NCBI RefSeq assembly: GCF_004403985.1
Contig: NZ_SOHL01000015.1
Span: 1 to 64,000, forward strand
Reading direction: 5' to 3'
Length of the DNA: 64,000 nt
From: Cryobacterium gelidum
GTDB taxonomy: Bacteria; Actinomycetota; Actinomycetes; Actinomycetales; Microbacteriaceae
Shown: positions 17,088 through 25,861 of the stretch, piece by piece
How positions within the stretch are numbered: position 1 is the stretch's first letter
Layout of the letters: every line of letters begins with the position of its first letter
Notes under the pieces: model-generated
Seen by the model: only the letters and a program-made list of their open reading frames with translations
Databases searched by the model: none
What the model was told of the DNA's origin: nothing
Made by a program: the position numbers and the translations under genes

Positions 17088-17103
17088 GGTGCTCTCCTGT
17101 TTG

Positions 17104-17175
17104 TGTGTCAGGTTGAACTCTTAGACCCAACCATGCGAGGTGTCAACTAAGCAAAAATTGACCCTAGCCTGACAG
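17104..17175. promoter_or_regulatory. res-like recombination site of the resolvase
   Basis: TGTCAGG at 17106-17112 and CCTGACA at 17168-17174 form the outer inverted pair; GGTGTCAA and TTGACCC form an inner pair around 17139-17164. The spacing and AT-rich middle resemble Tn3-family res subsites next to the resolvase gene. Confidence 0.45.
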
Positions 17176-17610
17176 TATAAGGTACCGCCATCTGACGTCC
17201 AGTTGAGGTACACCCCAGCTAGGCACCCTGCTCCCCGACACTGTTTGGCCCCAGATTTCCTGCTTGACTGGGGCCGGGGATTTGGACCGCAGCACCATGT
17301 GCAGGCCGCGTTGGTAGGTTTTCAACTCGTCAAACACCGTCTCAATCTCCCACCGTTCGGAGTACACGGTCGCGAGTTCCTCGGCCGAGGCCTCAGCCGG
17401 ATCCAGGATCGTGGTCAGTAGCCGGTAGGGATCAGGATTGTCGCGTCCGTCGTCGATCGTGTAGTCCACGACCCGAACCGTCACCGGTGTCGTCGACTGC
17501 CGCCGCGTGCCGGAGGTCGGGATGATCGTCGCTAGCCAGGACCCGTCAGCGAGGGCCTCCTGGTACCGATGGCGGAGGTTCGTCTTGACCCGACCTGTAG
17601 CCCGTCGGCA
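17164..17610 (-). pseudogene. IS4-family transposase, C-terminal fragment
   Basis: The last part of an IS4 DDE transposase is readable: DGSWLATIIP near 17550, then VRVVDYTIDDGRDNP, and the YREK signature YSERWEIETVFDELK with the catalytic Glu. After HMVLRSKSPAPVKQEIWG the sequence departs from the family and ends early. The N-terminal two thirds, including the first two catalytic Asp residues, are missing. It is a dead remnant next to the resolvase. Confidence 0.75.
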
Positions 17611-17929
17611 AGAATGATTGTCATTCTTTTTGCAGCGATAACTGCGTTTCCCTCACAAGGTCGTCCAATCGAGATGTCAATGTACGTGTGTCTCCACTTG
17701 AGGCCAGGACGATCTTGCCGGATCGGATCGGATCGCATCGCATCGGCGCGTGGGGCAGTGATCCCTATTCGATATTGATTCCACAACGTGCGGTCCAACG
17801 CTGCGTCCATCGAAACGGTCCTCGGCGTCTCGTCGGTCTAGTTCAGGCCGAAAACAGGGCGAGCAACATGACGGCCTCACGCAGGGTAGAGACCGGCCGT
17901 GAGGTGGGCCTTGCCCTGTCTTCTAGCAC
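17611..17929. other. Gap between two transposase remnants
   Basis: No intact gene. Short tandem GGATC/GCATC-like units (GATCGGATCGGATCGCATCGCATCGG near 17720-17745 in pieces) are visible; the rest looks like decayed mobile DNA. Confidence 0.3.
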
Positions 17930-18120
17930 ACTGGTCGGGCCGTCAGCGAGGATTGCGCGGGAACGAACGACTCGGTTTGAATGACGTGCAGCTTCATCAG
18001 ATTGTGGCAAGCGGCGGCCAAGTGTCACTCGTGGGCGGCTCGCTTCAACCCGCGCAGAAGCACGAATCTTCCTTAGCGTGTGTGGACCTGACCGAACACG
18101 GGCTTCGCGATTGCTTAGCA
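17930..18120 (-). pseudogene. IS1182-like transposase, C-terminal remnant with stops
   Basis: Read from 18120 leftward the frame gives AIAKPVFGQVHTR, a stop, LLRGLKRAAHE, a stop, then HLAAACHNLMKLHV. These match the well-conserved end of IS1182/Tnp_1-type transposases (PVFGQ...RGL.A...EW.L...HNL.KLH). At least two in-frame stops and the loss of everything upstream show it is dead. Confidence 0.55.
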
Positions 18121-18190
18121 TCGCGCGTAAACCGCTTCCTTATTCATCTTCAGTTTCCGAGTGAATTGAGTCGTTCTACTCGGAGTGTGA

Positions 18191-18853
18191 TCAACGGAGC
18201 TCGGCCATGGTGGCGAGACTCGGCAACAGGTGAGTGTGCTCCTCCTCGCCGAGTCGCGTGACATCATGCGCCCCCGTCAGTACGCCCACGACGTAACCGG
18301 CGCCGGCATTCGTTCCAGCGCGCAGGTCGTTGACGGTGTCGCCGGCAACAAGCACCCGTCGGACATCGGTTACCCCGGTGGCCTCCATTGTGCGGAAGAT
18401 CATGTATGGAGCTGGACGCGATTCGGCGACGTCGTCGGCGGTCACCAGCGCATCCACTGCATCGAGTTCCCATCTCGCGGAACGCATGAGAGATTCGGCG
18501 ATGTCTCGTGTATAGCCGGTCTGGAGGGCGACCTTCACACCGCGGGATCGCAGTTCAGCGACAGACTCACGCACACCGGGGAAAAGCGTCGGAGGTTCGG
18601 ACTCGTATCGGGCGGCCAGCGCCACCAGGAAATGGGCGTATAGGGCGTCTGCATCTACGCCGTCAATGCCAAGTTCGTCGAGCACGCCGACGATTGCGGT
18701 GCGCTTCGACGTTCCGTTCCAGCGTGAAATTACGGAATCGTCAATCGCACGGCCAATTGCAGATTCGAGTTGCTCGCGCATCACTCGATAAACGATTCCG
18801 CCCTCATTAATGGTGGTGCCGGCCATGTCGAGAGACGCAAGTTGAAATGTCAT
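18191..18853 (-). CDS. Phosphonatase-like HAD hydrolase
   Basis: 220 residues from ATG 18853. HAD motif I is LASLDMAGTTI, with the DxAGTT form of phosphonoacetaldehyde hydrolases; motif II/III TGYTRDIAESLM and motif IV VAGDTVNDLRAGTNAG follow. It is shorter than PhnX and fits the phosphonatase-like group (TIGR03351), which is known to co-occur with the TIGR03364 FAD oxidoreductase found 1 kb away. It should break a C-P bond in a 2-oxo-ethylphosphonate-type intermediate. It lies 31 bp downstream of the GntR-type regulator gene, in the same direction, so the two form one operon divergent from the transport genes. Confidence 0.85.
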   Translation of the reverse strand: MTFQLASLDMAGTTINEGGIVYRVMREQLESAIGRAIDDSVISRWNGTSKRTAIVGVLDELGIDGVDADALYAHFLVALAARYESEPPTLFPGVRESVAELRSRGVKVALQTGYTRDIAESLMRSARWELDAVDALVTADDVAESRPAPYMIFRTMEATGVTDVRRVLVAGDTVNDLRAGTNAGAGYVVGVLTGAHDVTRLGEEEHTHLLPSLATMAELR

Positions 18854-18884
18854 GTGAAGCTTTCTGGTTGGGGTGCAGACGGAT

Positions 18885-19667
18885 TTAAGCGTTGGCCACT
18901 GTATGGGTGGTGCGGGCGACGATTGGGGTCGGACGATTCTCATTTCTTGAGTTATAGATCAGGAGGGACGCATGATCGGACCGGTAGCGATCGTCGGAGG
19001 TCTCCAGAATCAGCCCTCGACGCGAACGCGTGACGCGGCGCACGCGCAAAAGAGGGGCGCCGGTCTCCACGCCCAGAAGTTCTGCATCGAGCGGCGCCGC
19101 GGGAACGGCATCCACGACGTGGGTGCCCTCGTCAAGTTCCGCGCCGTTATCGATGAGGTACTCGTAGATCGAGCCACTGTCTGTGTCGAAGGTGAGTAGC
19201 GCTTTACCGATTGAGTCATGGAAGGCCGAGCGTTCAATCATGGTCGGGATGCCGTCGATCAGCCGCAAGCGCACGATCTCGACGACAAATTCGCCGTCGG
19301 CCAGTCCCATTCGCGCCACGAGCGCAGGGGCGGCGCGGCGGCGCGCGATCTCAAAGGTCCGTTGACCGGGCACCTTCCCTTGTGCACGCACCCAGGACGA
19401 GAACGAAAAGAAATCGTCGATGGACTGGGCCAATGGTTGAGCTCGTACCCGCGGTGGACGACCCTGTGTGGTTTCGATCAAACCTTCGCTTCGAAGAGTT
19501 GCCAGAGCCTGCCGAATCGGACCGCGCGAGACCCCAAACCGGGACTGCAGGTCCGATTCGGAGGGTAGGTCATCGCCGACCGCAAGCGAACCGGATTCAA
19601 TCTGTCCACGTAGCTGTGCGGCAATACGGCCATGTTTTGCGAAAAGAGCGATGGAGTCTGCCGTCAT
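18885..19667 (-). CDS. GntR/HutC-family regulator of the aminophosphonate locus
   Basis: 260 residues. N-terminal GntR winged helix (LRGQIESGSLAVGDDLPSE, SRFGVSRGPIRQALATLRSE) and C-terminal UTRA ligand-binding domain (about 85-245; RLIDGIPTMIERSAF, GAPLLRVRRVTRS). PhnR/PhnF regulators of phosphonate genes belong to this subfamily. It is transcribed divergently from the oxidoreductase/transporter operon and lies upstream of the phosphonatase-like gene, so it most likely represses both directions and responds to the phosphonate or a breakdown product. A GTATATAC operator-like site sits 8 bp before its start. Confidence 0.88.
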   Translation of the reverse strand: MTADSIALFAKHGRIAAQLRGQIESGSLAVGDDLPSESDLQSRFGVSRGPIRQALATLRSEGLIETTQGRPPRVRAQPLAQSIDDFFSFSSWVRAQGKVPGQRTFEIARRRAAPALVARMGLADGEFVVEIVRLRLIDGIPTMIERSAFHDSIGKALLTFDTDSGSIYEYLIDNGAELDEGTHVVDAVPAAPLDAELLGVETGAPLLRVRRVTRSRRGLILETSDDRYRSDHASLLIYNSRNENRPTPIVARTTHTVANA

Positions 19668-19674
19668 TCGATCA

Positions 19675-19682
19675 GTATATAC
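19675..19682. promoter_or_regulatory. HutC-type operator GTATATAC
   Basis: GTATATAC matches the HutC-subfamily consensus GT(N)TA(N)AC exactly and is palindromic. It lies 8 bp from the regulator start in the divergent intergenic region. The flanking TACAAGT (19680-19686) has an inverted partner ACTTGTA (19781-19787) close to the oxidoreductase start, possibly a second site. Confidence 0.55.
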
Positions 19683-19813
19683 AAGTGGGTTGGGGTCCAG
19701 CCGCCTATGTCCCCGATTTCATCAAGTGTTTTGCAAGTGAACTGCAAATGAACAGTTCTTGGCCATTTTCCATTTCTCCTACTTGTATGCCCAAGTTGTG
19801 GTGTGCTTTCTTC

Positions 19814-21016
19814 ATGAGCAACGAAATGGCAGCAAGCGGCACCACTCAATCCCTGACCGGCGCCGTCTACGACCTAGTAATTGTCGGCGCAGGTATTGTC
19901 GGCTTGGCGCATGCGTGGCATGCGGTCAAGGCCGGTTTGCGAGTACACATCGTCGAGAGAGACGGATTCGCCGTCGGAGCATCGATTCGCAACTTCGGCC
20001 ACATCGGCACCACGGCACAGTCCGGGCGCGCCCTGGAATTCGCGCTCGCTGCACGCGAGGATTGGTTGCAGGTTGCGCAAGCCGCCGGGACCCCGGTAAC
20101 CCAAGCGGGCACCGTGGTGATTGCGCGCACTGTTGCGGAGCTTGCTGTGCTCGAGGAATTTCGGGAAGAGCGCGGCGATCAGGCGGTATTGCTAACTGCC
20201 GACGAGACCGCGCAGCTCCTTGGATTCGACGCGCCCGGCGCCGTCGGAGGAGCTCATCTCGCCCTCGACCTGCGGGTGGATCCGCCCCACGCCATTCCGG
20301 CGCTTGCTTCGTACCTGCAGACGCTCGGCGTCACGTTCAGTTACGCCACCAACGTTGGCTCGATTCAGGAGGGGATACTTCAGACCTCCCGCGGTCCCAT
20401 GCGGGCTGCTGCCATCGTGATTGCGGTTGGGCACGACCTCGATCGACTATTCCCGCAGTTGGCTGCCAGGTGGCAGATTGACCGGTGCAGGTTGCGGATG
20501 CTCGAAATCGACACTCCGCGTGGTATCCGGATCGGCCCCGCCATCCTCACGGGCCTGGGGCTGCTCCGCTACGACGGCCTTGCTGCGCAGCCGAGCGCCG
20601 CGGCGGTGCGGTCGGACTTCGAGCGGCTGCGACCGCAACTACTCGAGCAGCAGGTCAACCTGATGTTTACCCAGCGTCCGGATGGTCGACTCATTGTTGG
20701 CGATACCCACCACCTCTCGGCAACCGAGACGCCGTTCGAAGACGAGGCGAGCGACGAACTGCTGCTTGAAGAGACGCGACACCTGTTCGGGGTCGACAGC
20801 GTGACCGTGCGGCGACGTTGGCGAGGAGTGTACGCGGCCGGTCGCAGTGACGTCTTCGTGCAGGAGCAGCCGATCCCGGGTGTCTGGGTGGCGACCGTGG
20901 CGAGTGGCATTGGCATGACCACGGCCTTCGGCTTCGCCGCCAACACCATTTCCCAACTCATCAGCACACCGCTGCAGCAGCCGATTGACGCAGCCAGATT
21001 GCCCAGCCGACCGTGA
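19814..21016 (+). CDS. FAD-dependent oxidoreductase of phosphonate catabolism (TIGR03364-like)
   Basis: 400 residues. The N-terminal Rossmann motif DLVIVGAGIVGLAHAWHAV (about 17-35) binds FAD; VERDGFAVGASIRNFGHIG and the C-terminal GVWVATVASGIGMTTAFG complete the DAO fold. This family is found next to TIGR03351 phosphonatase-like genes and is proposed to deaminate oxidatively an aminophosphonate related to 2-aminoethylphosphonate. It would supply the aldehyde for the HAD enzyme, replacing the PhnW transaminase, which is absent. The frame is open for 200 codons upstream over the regulator gene, but that part is antisense shadow; I chose ATG 19814 because it lies just before the conserved domain (ATG 19826 is also possible). 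Confidence 0.85.
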   Translation: MSNEMAASGTTQSLTGAVYDLVIVGAGIVGLAHAWHAVKAGLRVHIVERDGFAVGASIRNFGHIGTTAQSGRALEFALAAREDWLQVAQAAGTPVTQAGTVVIARTVAELAVLEEFREERGDQAVLLTADETAQLLGFDAPGAVGGAHLALDLRVDPPHAIPALASYLQTLGVTFSYATNVGSIQEGILQTSRGPMRAAAIVIAVGHDLDRLFPQLAARWQIDRCRLRMLEIDTPRGIRIGPAILTGLGLLRYDGLAAQPSAAAVRSDFERLRPQLLEQQVNLMFTQRPDGRLIVGDTHHLSATETPFEDEASDELLLEETRHLFGVDSVTVRRRWRGVYAAGRSDVFVQEQPIPGVWVATVASGIGMTTAFGFAANTISQLISTPLQQPIDAARLPSRP

Positions 21017-21057
21017 ACCTCGCTCGATACCCAACGAACAAGAACGGGAACCCCACC

Positions 21058-22164
21058 ATGATTCGTCGAATGCTTACCATCGCGACCGCTTCGGCGCTTG
21101 TGCTCATAACGGCGGGCTGCAGCTCACCGTCAGGCGTGGCCAGCGGAACGGATGCCGATTGGACCACTCCGCCAGACGCTTCGAAGATCGCCGAGCAGGC
21201 TGGTGCCATCACCACTTACGGCCTTCCCGACTCGTGGGCCAATTATGGAGAGCTCCTCGCCACGTTCTGCGAGCAGCACGGCGCGGACTGCACGCACGCT
21301 GACACCGATATGGCCTCGAGCGAGGCCATCCAACGCTACAACGCGGAGAAAGGCAATCCGGTCGGATTCTTCAACGACATTGGCGGGCTCTGGGGGCCGG
21401 TCGCTGAAGATATCGGCGTGACATCGGGCTACCTGCCGAAGTTGGTCAGTGAGCTGGAACCTGGTCAGTATGCCGAGACTGGCGGCTGGGTCAACAGTTT
21501 CACTGGCGTAATGGGCTACCTCGTCAACCCCGCCGTAGCCCCGGTTCCAAAGACTTGGGATGACCTGCTCAGCGACGACTATGCGGGTGGCAAGATCGCG
21601 TCCAGCGCTCTCATGGGACCTAACGGCGGTTCTGAGCAGGCGGCGATCCTCTCGATCGCTCTTGCCCGCGGCGGTGATGTCGGAAACCTCGACGCCGCAT
21701 GGGACTACCTCAGCGAGCTCTACGCCACAGACAACATCTCGTCCGCCCCATCGAGCCTCGACTCGCTCATCCGCGGTGAGTACGCCATCTATCTGCAATA
21801 CGACTTCAATGCCATCGCGGCAATCGAGGAAGCCGCCGCGCAGGGGGTGGAACTCGTCTACGTTGTGCCGGAGGATGGCTCCATCTACATGCCATCGTCG
21901 TTGCTCGCCAACGGCTACAACACCGAGCACATGGACTTCATCAAGGGCTTCATGGATTTCATGATCAGCGATGAAGGTCAGTTGCTGTTCGCCGACTTCG
22001 GCGCACGTCCGATTCGGTACGTCAATGGCGACCTCGAGATTCCGGAGGAACGCAAGTCACGCTGGCTGCCGGACGAGATGTTCACGAACACCCAGGTAAT
22101 CGACCTGGGTGACATCGATCCCGAGGTCCTGATCAGTGAGTACAACAAGAAGGCCAAGGCCTAG
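21058..22164 (+). CDS. ABC transporter substrate-binding lipoprotein (phosphonate)
   Basis: 368 residues from ATG 21058. A lipoprotein signal peptide with lipobox LITAGC places it on the outer face of the membrane. The body is a type-2 periplasmic-binding fold of the Fe/polyamine/2-aminoethylphosphonate group (AITTYGLPDSWANYGELL, PKTWDDLLSDDYAGGK, MGPNGGSEQAA). Gene order binding protein, two permeases, ATPase is that of PhnSTUV-type importers. It starts 41 bp after the oxidoreductase stop, and its last base overlaps the GTG of the first permease, so this is one operon. The ligand is inferred from the neighbouring catabolic genes. Confidence 0.88.
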   Translation: MIRRMLTIATASALVLITAGCSSPSGVASGTDADWTTPPDASKIAEQAGAITTYGLPDSWANYGELLATFCEQHGADCTHADTDMASSEAIQRYNAEKGNPVGFFNDIGGLWGPVAEDIGVTSGYLPKLVSELEPGQYAETGGWVNSFTGVMGYLVNPAVAPVPKTWDDLLSDDYAGGKIASSALMGPNGGSEQAAILSIALARGGDVGNLDAAWDYLSELYATDNISSAPSSLDSLIRGEYAIYLQYDFNAIAAIEEAAAQGVELVYVVPEDGSIYMPSSLLANGYNTEHMDFIKGFMDFMISDEGQLLFADFGARPIRYVNGDLEIPEERKSRWLPDEMFTNTQVIDLGDIDPEVLISEYNKKAKA

Positions 22165-23081
22165 TGAGCCTAACGCGCTCCAGGAACGCCGATAGCGGTC
22201 GGGCCCCTGCCCGGCCGCTATCGGCGGAGTCCCTCCGTGCGGGCCGGCGTTCGCGAGTTGTCGCGGCCCTGCCGGCGATTCCCCTCATCCTGTTTGGGAT
22301 CGCGTGCCTCGTACTCCCCCTGCTCGCGCTCGTAAAGAGCTCGCTGGAACTGCGCGCTGGCGGGATCGGATTCGACAACTTCGTTGCCGTGCTCAGCTCC
22401 AGCGTCGACCGGCAGGCGATCCTCGGGTCGCTTCAGTTCGCCGCCATACAGGCGCTGTTGTGCGCTGTCATTGGCACCCCGCTCGCACTAGCCATGCTCC
22501 GGCTCGGGCAGCGTGGACGGCGTTGGTGGCTGCCGCTCATGAATGTCGCCAGCAGTTTCGGCGGACCAGGCCTGGCCTTTGCCTTTCTACTCCTTATCGG
22601 CACCAGCGGGGCAATCACCATGCTGTGGGCGCAGCTTTTCGGCGGCAATCCGTTCCCATCGCTCGGTTCGATGTTCGGCCTGAACCTCCTCTCCCTCTAC
22701 ATTCACCTGCCCCTGTACGTCATTCTCTCTATGCCGTCCTTTGGGATGCTCCGTGCCGAGTGGTGGGAAGCCGCGCAGGTGTCACGGTCATCGCGCTTTC
22801 GCTATTGGCGACGTGTCGGTTTCCCGGTGATCGCGCCGTTCATCGCGGCCCATACCCTGCAGATCTTTACCTGGTCCATGGGGTCCTACGCCTTGCCCTA
22901 CGTCGTCACCGCATCACCCCAATCCGTGGCACTGATCACAGTGGAAATCGGACGCGACCTGCAAAGTGCCGTGTTCGGCTTGGAGCGGGCGGCAACGTTC
23001 GCCGTTCTTTTAATGGTGCTGGCAATTGGAACTATGTGGCTTTACCGCACCATCCAGAAGCAAGGAGCGAAAATCCTATGA
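22164..23081 (+). CDS. ABC transporter permease 1 (PhnU-like)
   Basis: 305 residues from GTG 22164. Six membrane helices are visible, with the binding-protein-dependent transport loop at about 205-230 (EWWEAAQVSRSSRFRYWRRVGFPVIAP, the EAA-type motif). It pairs with permease 2, whose ATG overlaps its stop by 4 bp. Together they form the channel of the phosphonate importer. Confidence 0.88.
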   Translation: MSLTRSRNADSGRAPARPLSAESLRAGRRSRVVAALPAIPLILFGIACLVLPLLALVKSSLELRAGGIGFDNFVAVLSSSVDRQAILGSLQFAAIQALLCAVIGTPLALAMLRLGQRGRRWWLPLMNVASSFGGPGLAFAFLLLIGTSGAITMLWAQLFGGNPFPSLGSMFGLNLLSLYIHLPLYVILSMPSFGMLRAEWWEAAQVSRSSRFRYWRRVGFPVIAPFIAAHTLQIFTWSMGSYALPYVVTASPQSVALITVEIGRDLQSAVFGLERAATFAVLLMVLAIGTMWLYRTIQKQGAKIL

Positions 23082-23935
23082 GCCGCGCGATGACTGAAAC
23101 GGGCAAGTCGCAGCGCATTCTGCTCGGAGCTGTGGCCGTCTTCTTCGGTCTGCCCCTCGTCGTTCTCCTGCTCTTTAGCCTTGCAGACGGATGGGTGGGC
23201 ACGATCCTGCCGACCGACTTTACCCTCGCCAGGTGGATCACGTCCCTGTCGAGTACGGAAGTGCTCGCGGCGGCGGGCCGCTCGTTGCTCCTCACCGTCT
23301 GTGTTGTGGTCATCGACCTGGTGCTCGTCATTCCGGCTGCCTACGTGGCGGTCGTCACCTCTCCGCGGGTTCGCCCCATCATCCATGCACTCGCCGTCGT
23401 GCCGTTCGCCCTGCCGTGGCTTGTCATTGCTGCCGGAATGCAATTCACCACCGCGGAAATCGCGCCAAACCTCTTCGGCAGTTTCGGGTTGCTCACCGCC
23501 ACGATCGCAGCGGCCACCTTCCCCTACCTGTATTGGGCGGTCGAGAATGCATTACTAACCAATCGCGCGAAGGAACTCTCGGAGGCGGCAGCGGTGAACG
23601 GGGCCGGCGCACTCCAGACCACAGTTCGCGTGATCATCCCGTCGATCAGAACGGGCATCATGTCAGGAACTCTGCTGGTGGCAGCCTCCGCATTTGGCGA
23701 ATTCGCCATCACGATGACGCTCGCGGGCGCAGCCTACGAGACCCTGCCACTCTGGGCTCTGCGCATGTTCTCTGGCCGCAACCCGGGGGCTGGAGGAGAA
23801 CTGGCCGCCATCACGTTCACGACGTTCATTGCGATGTTCGTGCTGTCGCTGCTGATCACTCGCATCGACACGCCACGATCAATCACTAATGCGGCCGGGG
23901 CATTCGACCTCGTGCCCGCAACGAAAGGAAAGTAG
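23078..23935 (+). CDS. ABC transporter permease 2 (PhnV-like)
   Basis: 285 residues from ATG 23078 (ATGA overlap with permease 1). It has six helices and the EAA loop ELSEAAAVNGAGALQTTVRV (about 165-185) that contacts the ATPase. The longer open frame reaching back to 22304 is an out-of-frame reading of permease 1 and should not be annotated. Confidence 0.88.
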   Translation: MSRAMTETGKSQRILLGAVAVFFGLPLVVLLLFSLADGWVGTILPTDFTLARWITSLSSTEVLAAAGRSLLLTVCVVVIDLVLVIPAAYVAVVTSPRVRPIIHALAVVPFALPWLVIAAGMQFTTAEIAPNLFGSFGLLTATIAAATFPYLYWAVENALLTNRAKELSEAAAVNGAGALQTTVRVIIPSIRTGIMSGTLLVAASAFGEFAITMTLAGAAYETLPLWALRMFSGRNPGAGGELAAITFTTFIAMFVLSLLITRIDTPRSITNAAGAFDLVPATKGK

Positions 23936-23937
23936 CT

Positions 23938-25044
23938 GTGGGAACAGTTTCACTTGATCACGTGACAAAGTCGTATGCCGGCAACGTCGTATTGAATGAC
24001 GTATCGCTCAACATCGAAGACGGGGAATTCGTGTCGCTGCTCGGCCCTTCCGGCTGCGGCAAGACCACCCTGCTGCGGGCGGTCGCCGGGCTGCACGGCA
24101 TCGAGAGTGGTCGCATCCTCATCGATGGCGCCGATGTGACGGCACTAACCCCTCAACAACGCCCAATTGGAATGGTCTTCCAGCAGTACTCCCTGTTTCC
24201 CAATATGAGTGTGCGACAGAATATTGCCTTTCCTCTCACCGTCATGCGTATTCCGCGCGCGCAGATCGAGTCCCGAGTTGACGAGATGGTCGAACTTATC
24301 GACCTCAAGAAGCATGAGCACAAGCGGCCGAATCAGCTGTCGGGCGGCCAGCAGCAGCGTGTCGCGCTCGCCCGTGCGCTTGCCCCGCAACCTCGGGTAC
24401 TGCTGCTCGACGAACCTCTGAGTGCCCTCGACGCACTCGTGCGCACCCGGCTTCGCGACCAATTGCGGGCCATCCAGCGCGCGGTCGGGATCACGACCAT
24501 TTTCGTGACTCATGACCAGTCGGAGGCACTCGCCATTTCGGACAAGGTTGTGCTGATGCGGCAGGGCGAGATCGAGCAAGTCGACACGCCAGAGGGGATT
24601 TACTTGAAGCCGCGCACGAAGCATGCAGCGAAGTTCATCGGCTCGCGCTCGGTCGTGAAGGTCGAGGCGAACGCGGGACTGCTCGAATGGCACGGACTAT
24701 TTGAGATCGATTCGCCAGTGGTGGATGGCACCAGGGTAGAGTGCACTTTTCGCAGTGAGGACGTCTTCGTCCAGTTGCCGGGGAAAGACGCAAGCGGGGT
24801 GGCGGCGCGCGTCGACGTGATGATCTTCCTCGGGGCGACGAGCACGCTTCAGCTGACGCTCTGCGGGCAAGCGGACTCACTCGAAGTTCGCCAGGTCGTG
24901 GCACAGGTGCCCGCGAAGGTAGCACGCAGACTCGTTGAGGGTGACACGGTTATCGTTCTGGTGAGACCTGAGGACATCACAGTTTTCGTGGACGGCACTC
25001 TAATGGACAGGGCGGCGCCACTTCTGGCGGTCAGCCGTGTCTGA
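23938..25044 (+). CDS. ABC transporter ATP-binding protein (PhnT/PotA-like)
   Basis: 368 residues from GTG 23938, two bases after the previous stop. Walker A GPSGCGKTT (37-45), Q-loop MVFQQYSLFPNM, signature LSGGQQQRVALARAL, Walker B LLLDEPLSALD and H-loop VTHDQSEA are intact, followed by a C-terminal TOBE-type domain (about 240-360) typical of importers of the spermidine/iron/phosphonate class. It energises uptake by the two permeases. Its stop overlaps the start of the following hydrolase by 8 bp. Confidence 0.9.
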   Translation: MGTVSLDHVTKSYAGNVVLNDVSLNIEDGEFVSLLGPSGCGKTTLLRAVAGLHGIESGRILIDGADVTALTPQQRPIGMVFQQYSLFPNMSVRQNIAFPLTVMRIPRAQIESRVDEMVELIDLKKHEHKRPNQLSGGQQQRVALARALAPQPRVLLLDEPLSALDALVRTRLRDQLRAIQRAVGITTIFVTHDQSEALAISDKVVLMRQGEIEQVDTPEGIYLKPRTKHAAKFIGSRSVVKVEANAGLLEWHGLFEIDSPVVDGTRVECTFRSEDVFVQLPGKDASGVAARVDVMIFLGATSTLQLTLCGQADSLEVRQVVAQVPAKVARRLVEGDTVIVLVRPEDITVFVDGTLMDRAAPLLAVSRV

Positions 25045-25861
25045 GACGCCGACACAATCTCCTCACAGGCTGCTCCTCGTTGGCATCGACGGTGTGCGGC
25101 TCGACATGCTTACGCGCATTCCCACTCCGGCTCTCGATCGCGTCATTGCGAGCGGTTTCCTTGCCACGCCGCTGGTGGACCCACGCAACATCACGGTCTC
25201 CGGACCAATGTGGGCCACCGTCTTGAGTGGCCTATGGAGCGACGAACACGGTGTGGTGTGCAATGAGAGGCCGCCCGGCGACGGCATCCATGCGCCAGAT
25301 TTCCTGTCGCGCATCCTCCGGCGGCGGCCCACCTCGGAGCTCTTCGCCGCTGTGTCCTGGGCTCCTCTGGCGAGCCGGGTCGGATGCGGCCCACTCGTTA
25401 ATCCTGAAACGGTCGAATGTTTCGTGGCCGAGTGCGGCCCTGAGACGGTCGAAGATTACATCCGTGCGGATGCGGCGGTCGCGGAATATTCCGTCCGTCG
25501 CCTCGCCGACGAGCCAGTCCGCGCCGCGTTCGTCTACTTTGGTGAGGCCGACGAGGCCTGCCATGAGTTCGGGGTGGGCGGTGAGTATGAGACTGCGATC
25601 CGTCGCTGCGATGCACATCTCGGCAAGCTCCTCAATGCCATTGACGCACGACTGGACAGCGACGAGTGGATTGTGATTGTCACGACTGACCATGGCCATG
25701 TCGATGCAGGCGGGCACGGCGGCGACAGCCTCGTCGAGCGGCAGGTCTGGATCGCGTGTTCGGAGCCAAATTTGGAGTACGAGCTGCGCGATTCCGCAGA
25801 GATCGCGTCCGTCTCAGTTCGGGTCACCACCGGTTCTCGGGCAGCTTTGCCAACGTGGTAA
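25037..25861 (+). CDS. Alkaline-phosphatase-superfamily hydrolase, possibly C-terminally truncated
   Basis: 274 residues. The metal-binding and nucleophile region is recognisable: LLLVGIDGVRLDML (first Asp), then NITVSGPMWATVLSG where a Ser/Thr nucleophile is expected, EADEACHEFG, and TTDHGHVDAGGHGG carrying the distal Asp/His ligands. This is the nucleotide pyrophosphatase/phosphodiesterase fold, which also includes phosphonoacetate hydrolase. In this operon it could release an aminophosphonate from an ester or cleave another phosphonate. The last 20 residues (SVRVTTGSRAALPTW) look out of register and the usual C-terminal PTVL helix is missing, and the DNA after it is decayed, so the 3' end may be frameshifted or cut. 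Confidence 0.7.
   Translation: MSETPTQSPHRLLLVGIDGVRLDMLTRIPTPALDRVIASGFLATPLVDPRNITVSGPMWATVLSGLWSDEHGVVCNERPPGDGIHAPDFLSRILRRRPTSELFAAVSWAPLASRVGCGPLVNPETVECFVAECGPETVEDYIRADAAVAEYSVRRLADEPVRAAFVYFGEADEACHEFGVGGEYETAIRRCDAHLGKLLNAIDARLDSDEWIVIVTTDHGHVDAGGHGGDSLVERQVWIACSEPNLEYELRDSAEIASVSVRVTTGSRAALPTW

Noticed and set aside
17720-17745. Short GGATC-type tandem repeat
   Set aside because: Only a few imperfect units in decayed DNA; no evidence of function.
19211-19813. 200-codon N-terminal extension of the FAD oxidoreductase
   Set aside because: It is antisense to the GntR regulator and crosses the divergent promoter region; the Rossmann motif begins just after ATG 19814.
22304-23077. N-terminal extension of permease 2
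   Set aside because: It is an out-of-frame reading of permease 1; the ATGA overlap at 23078 fixes the start.
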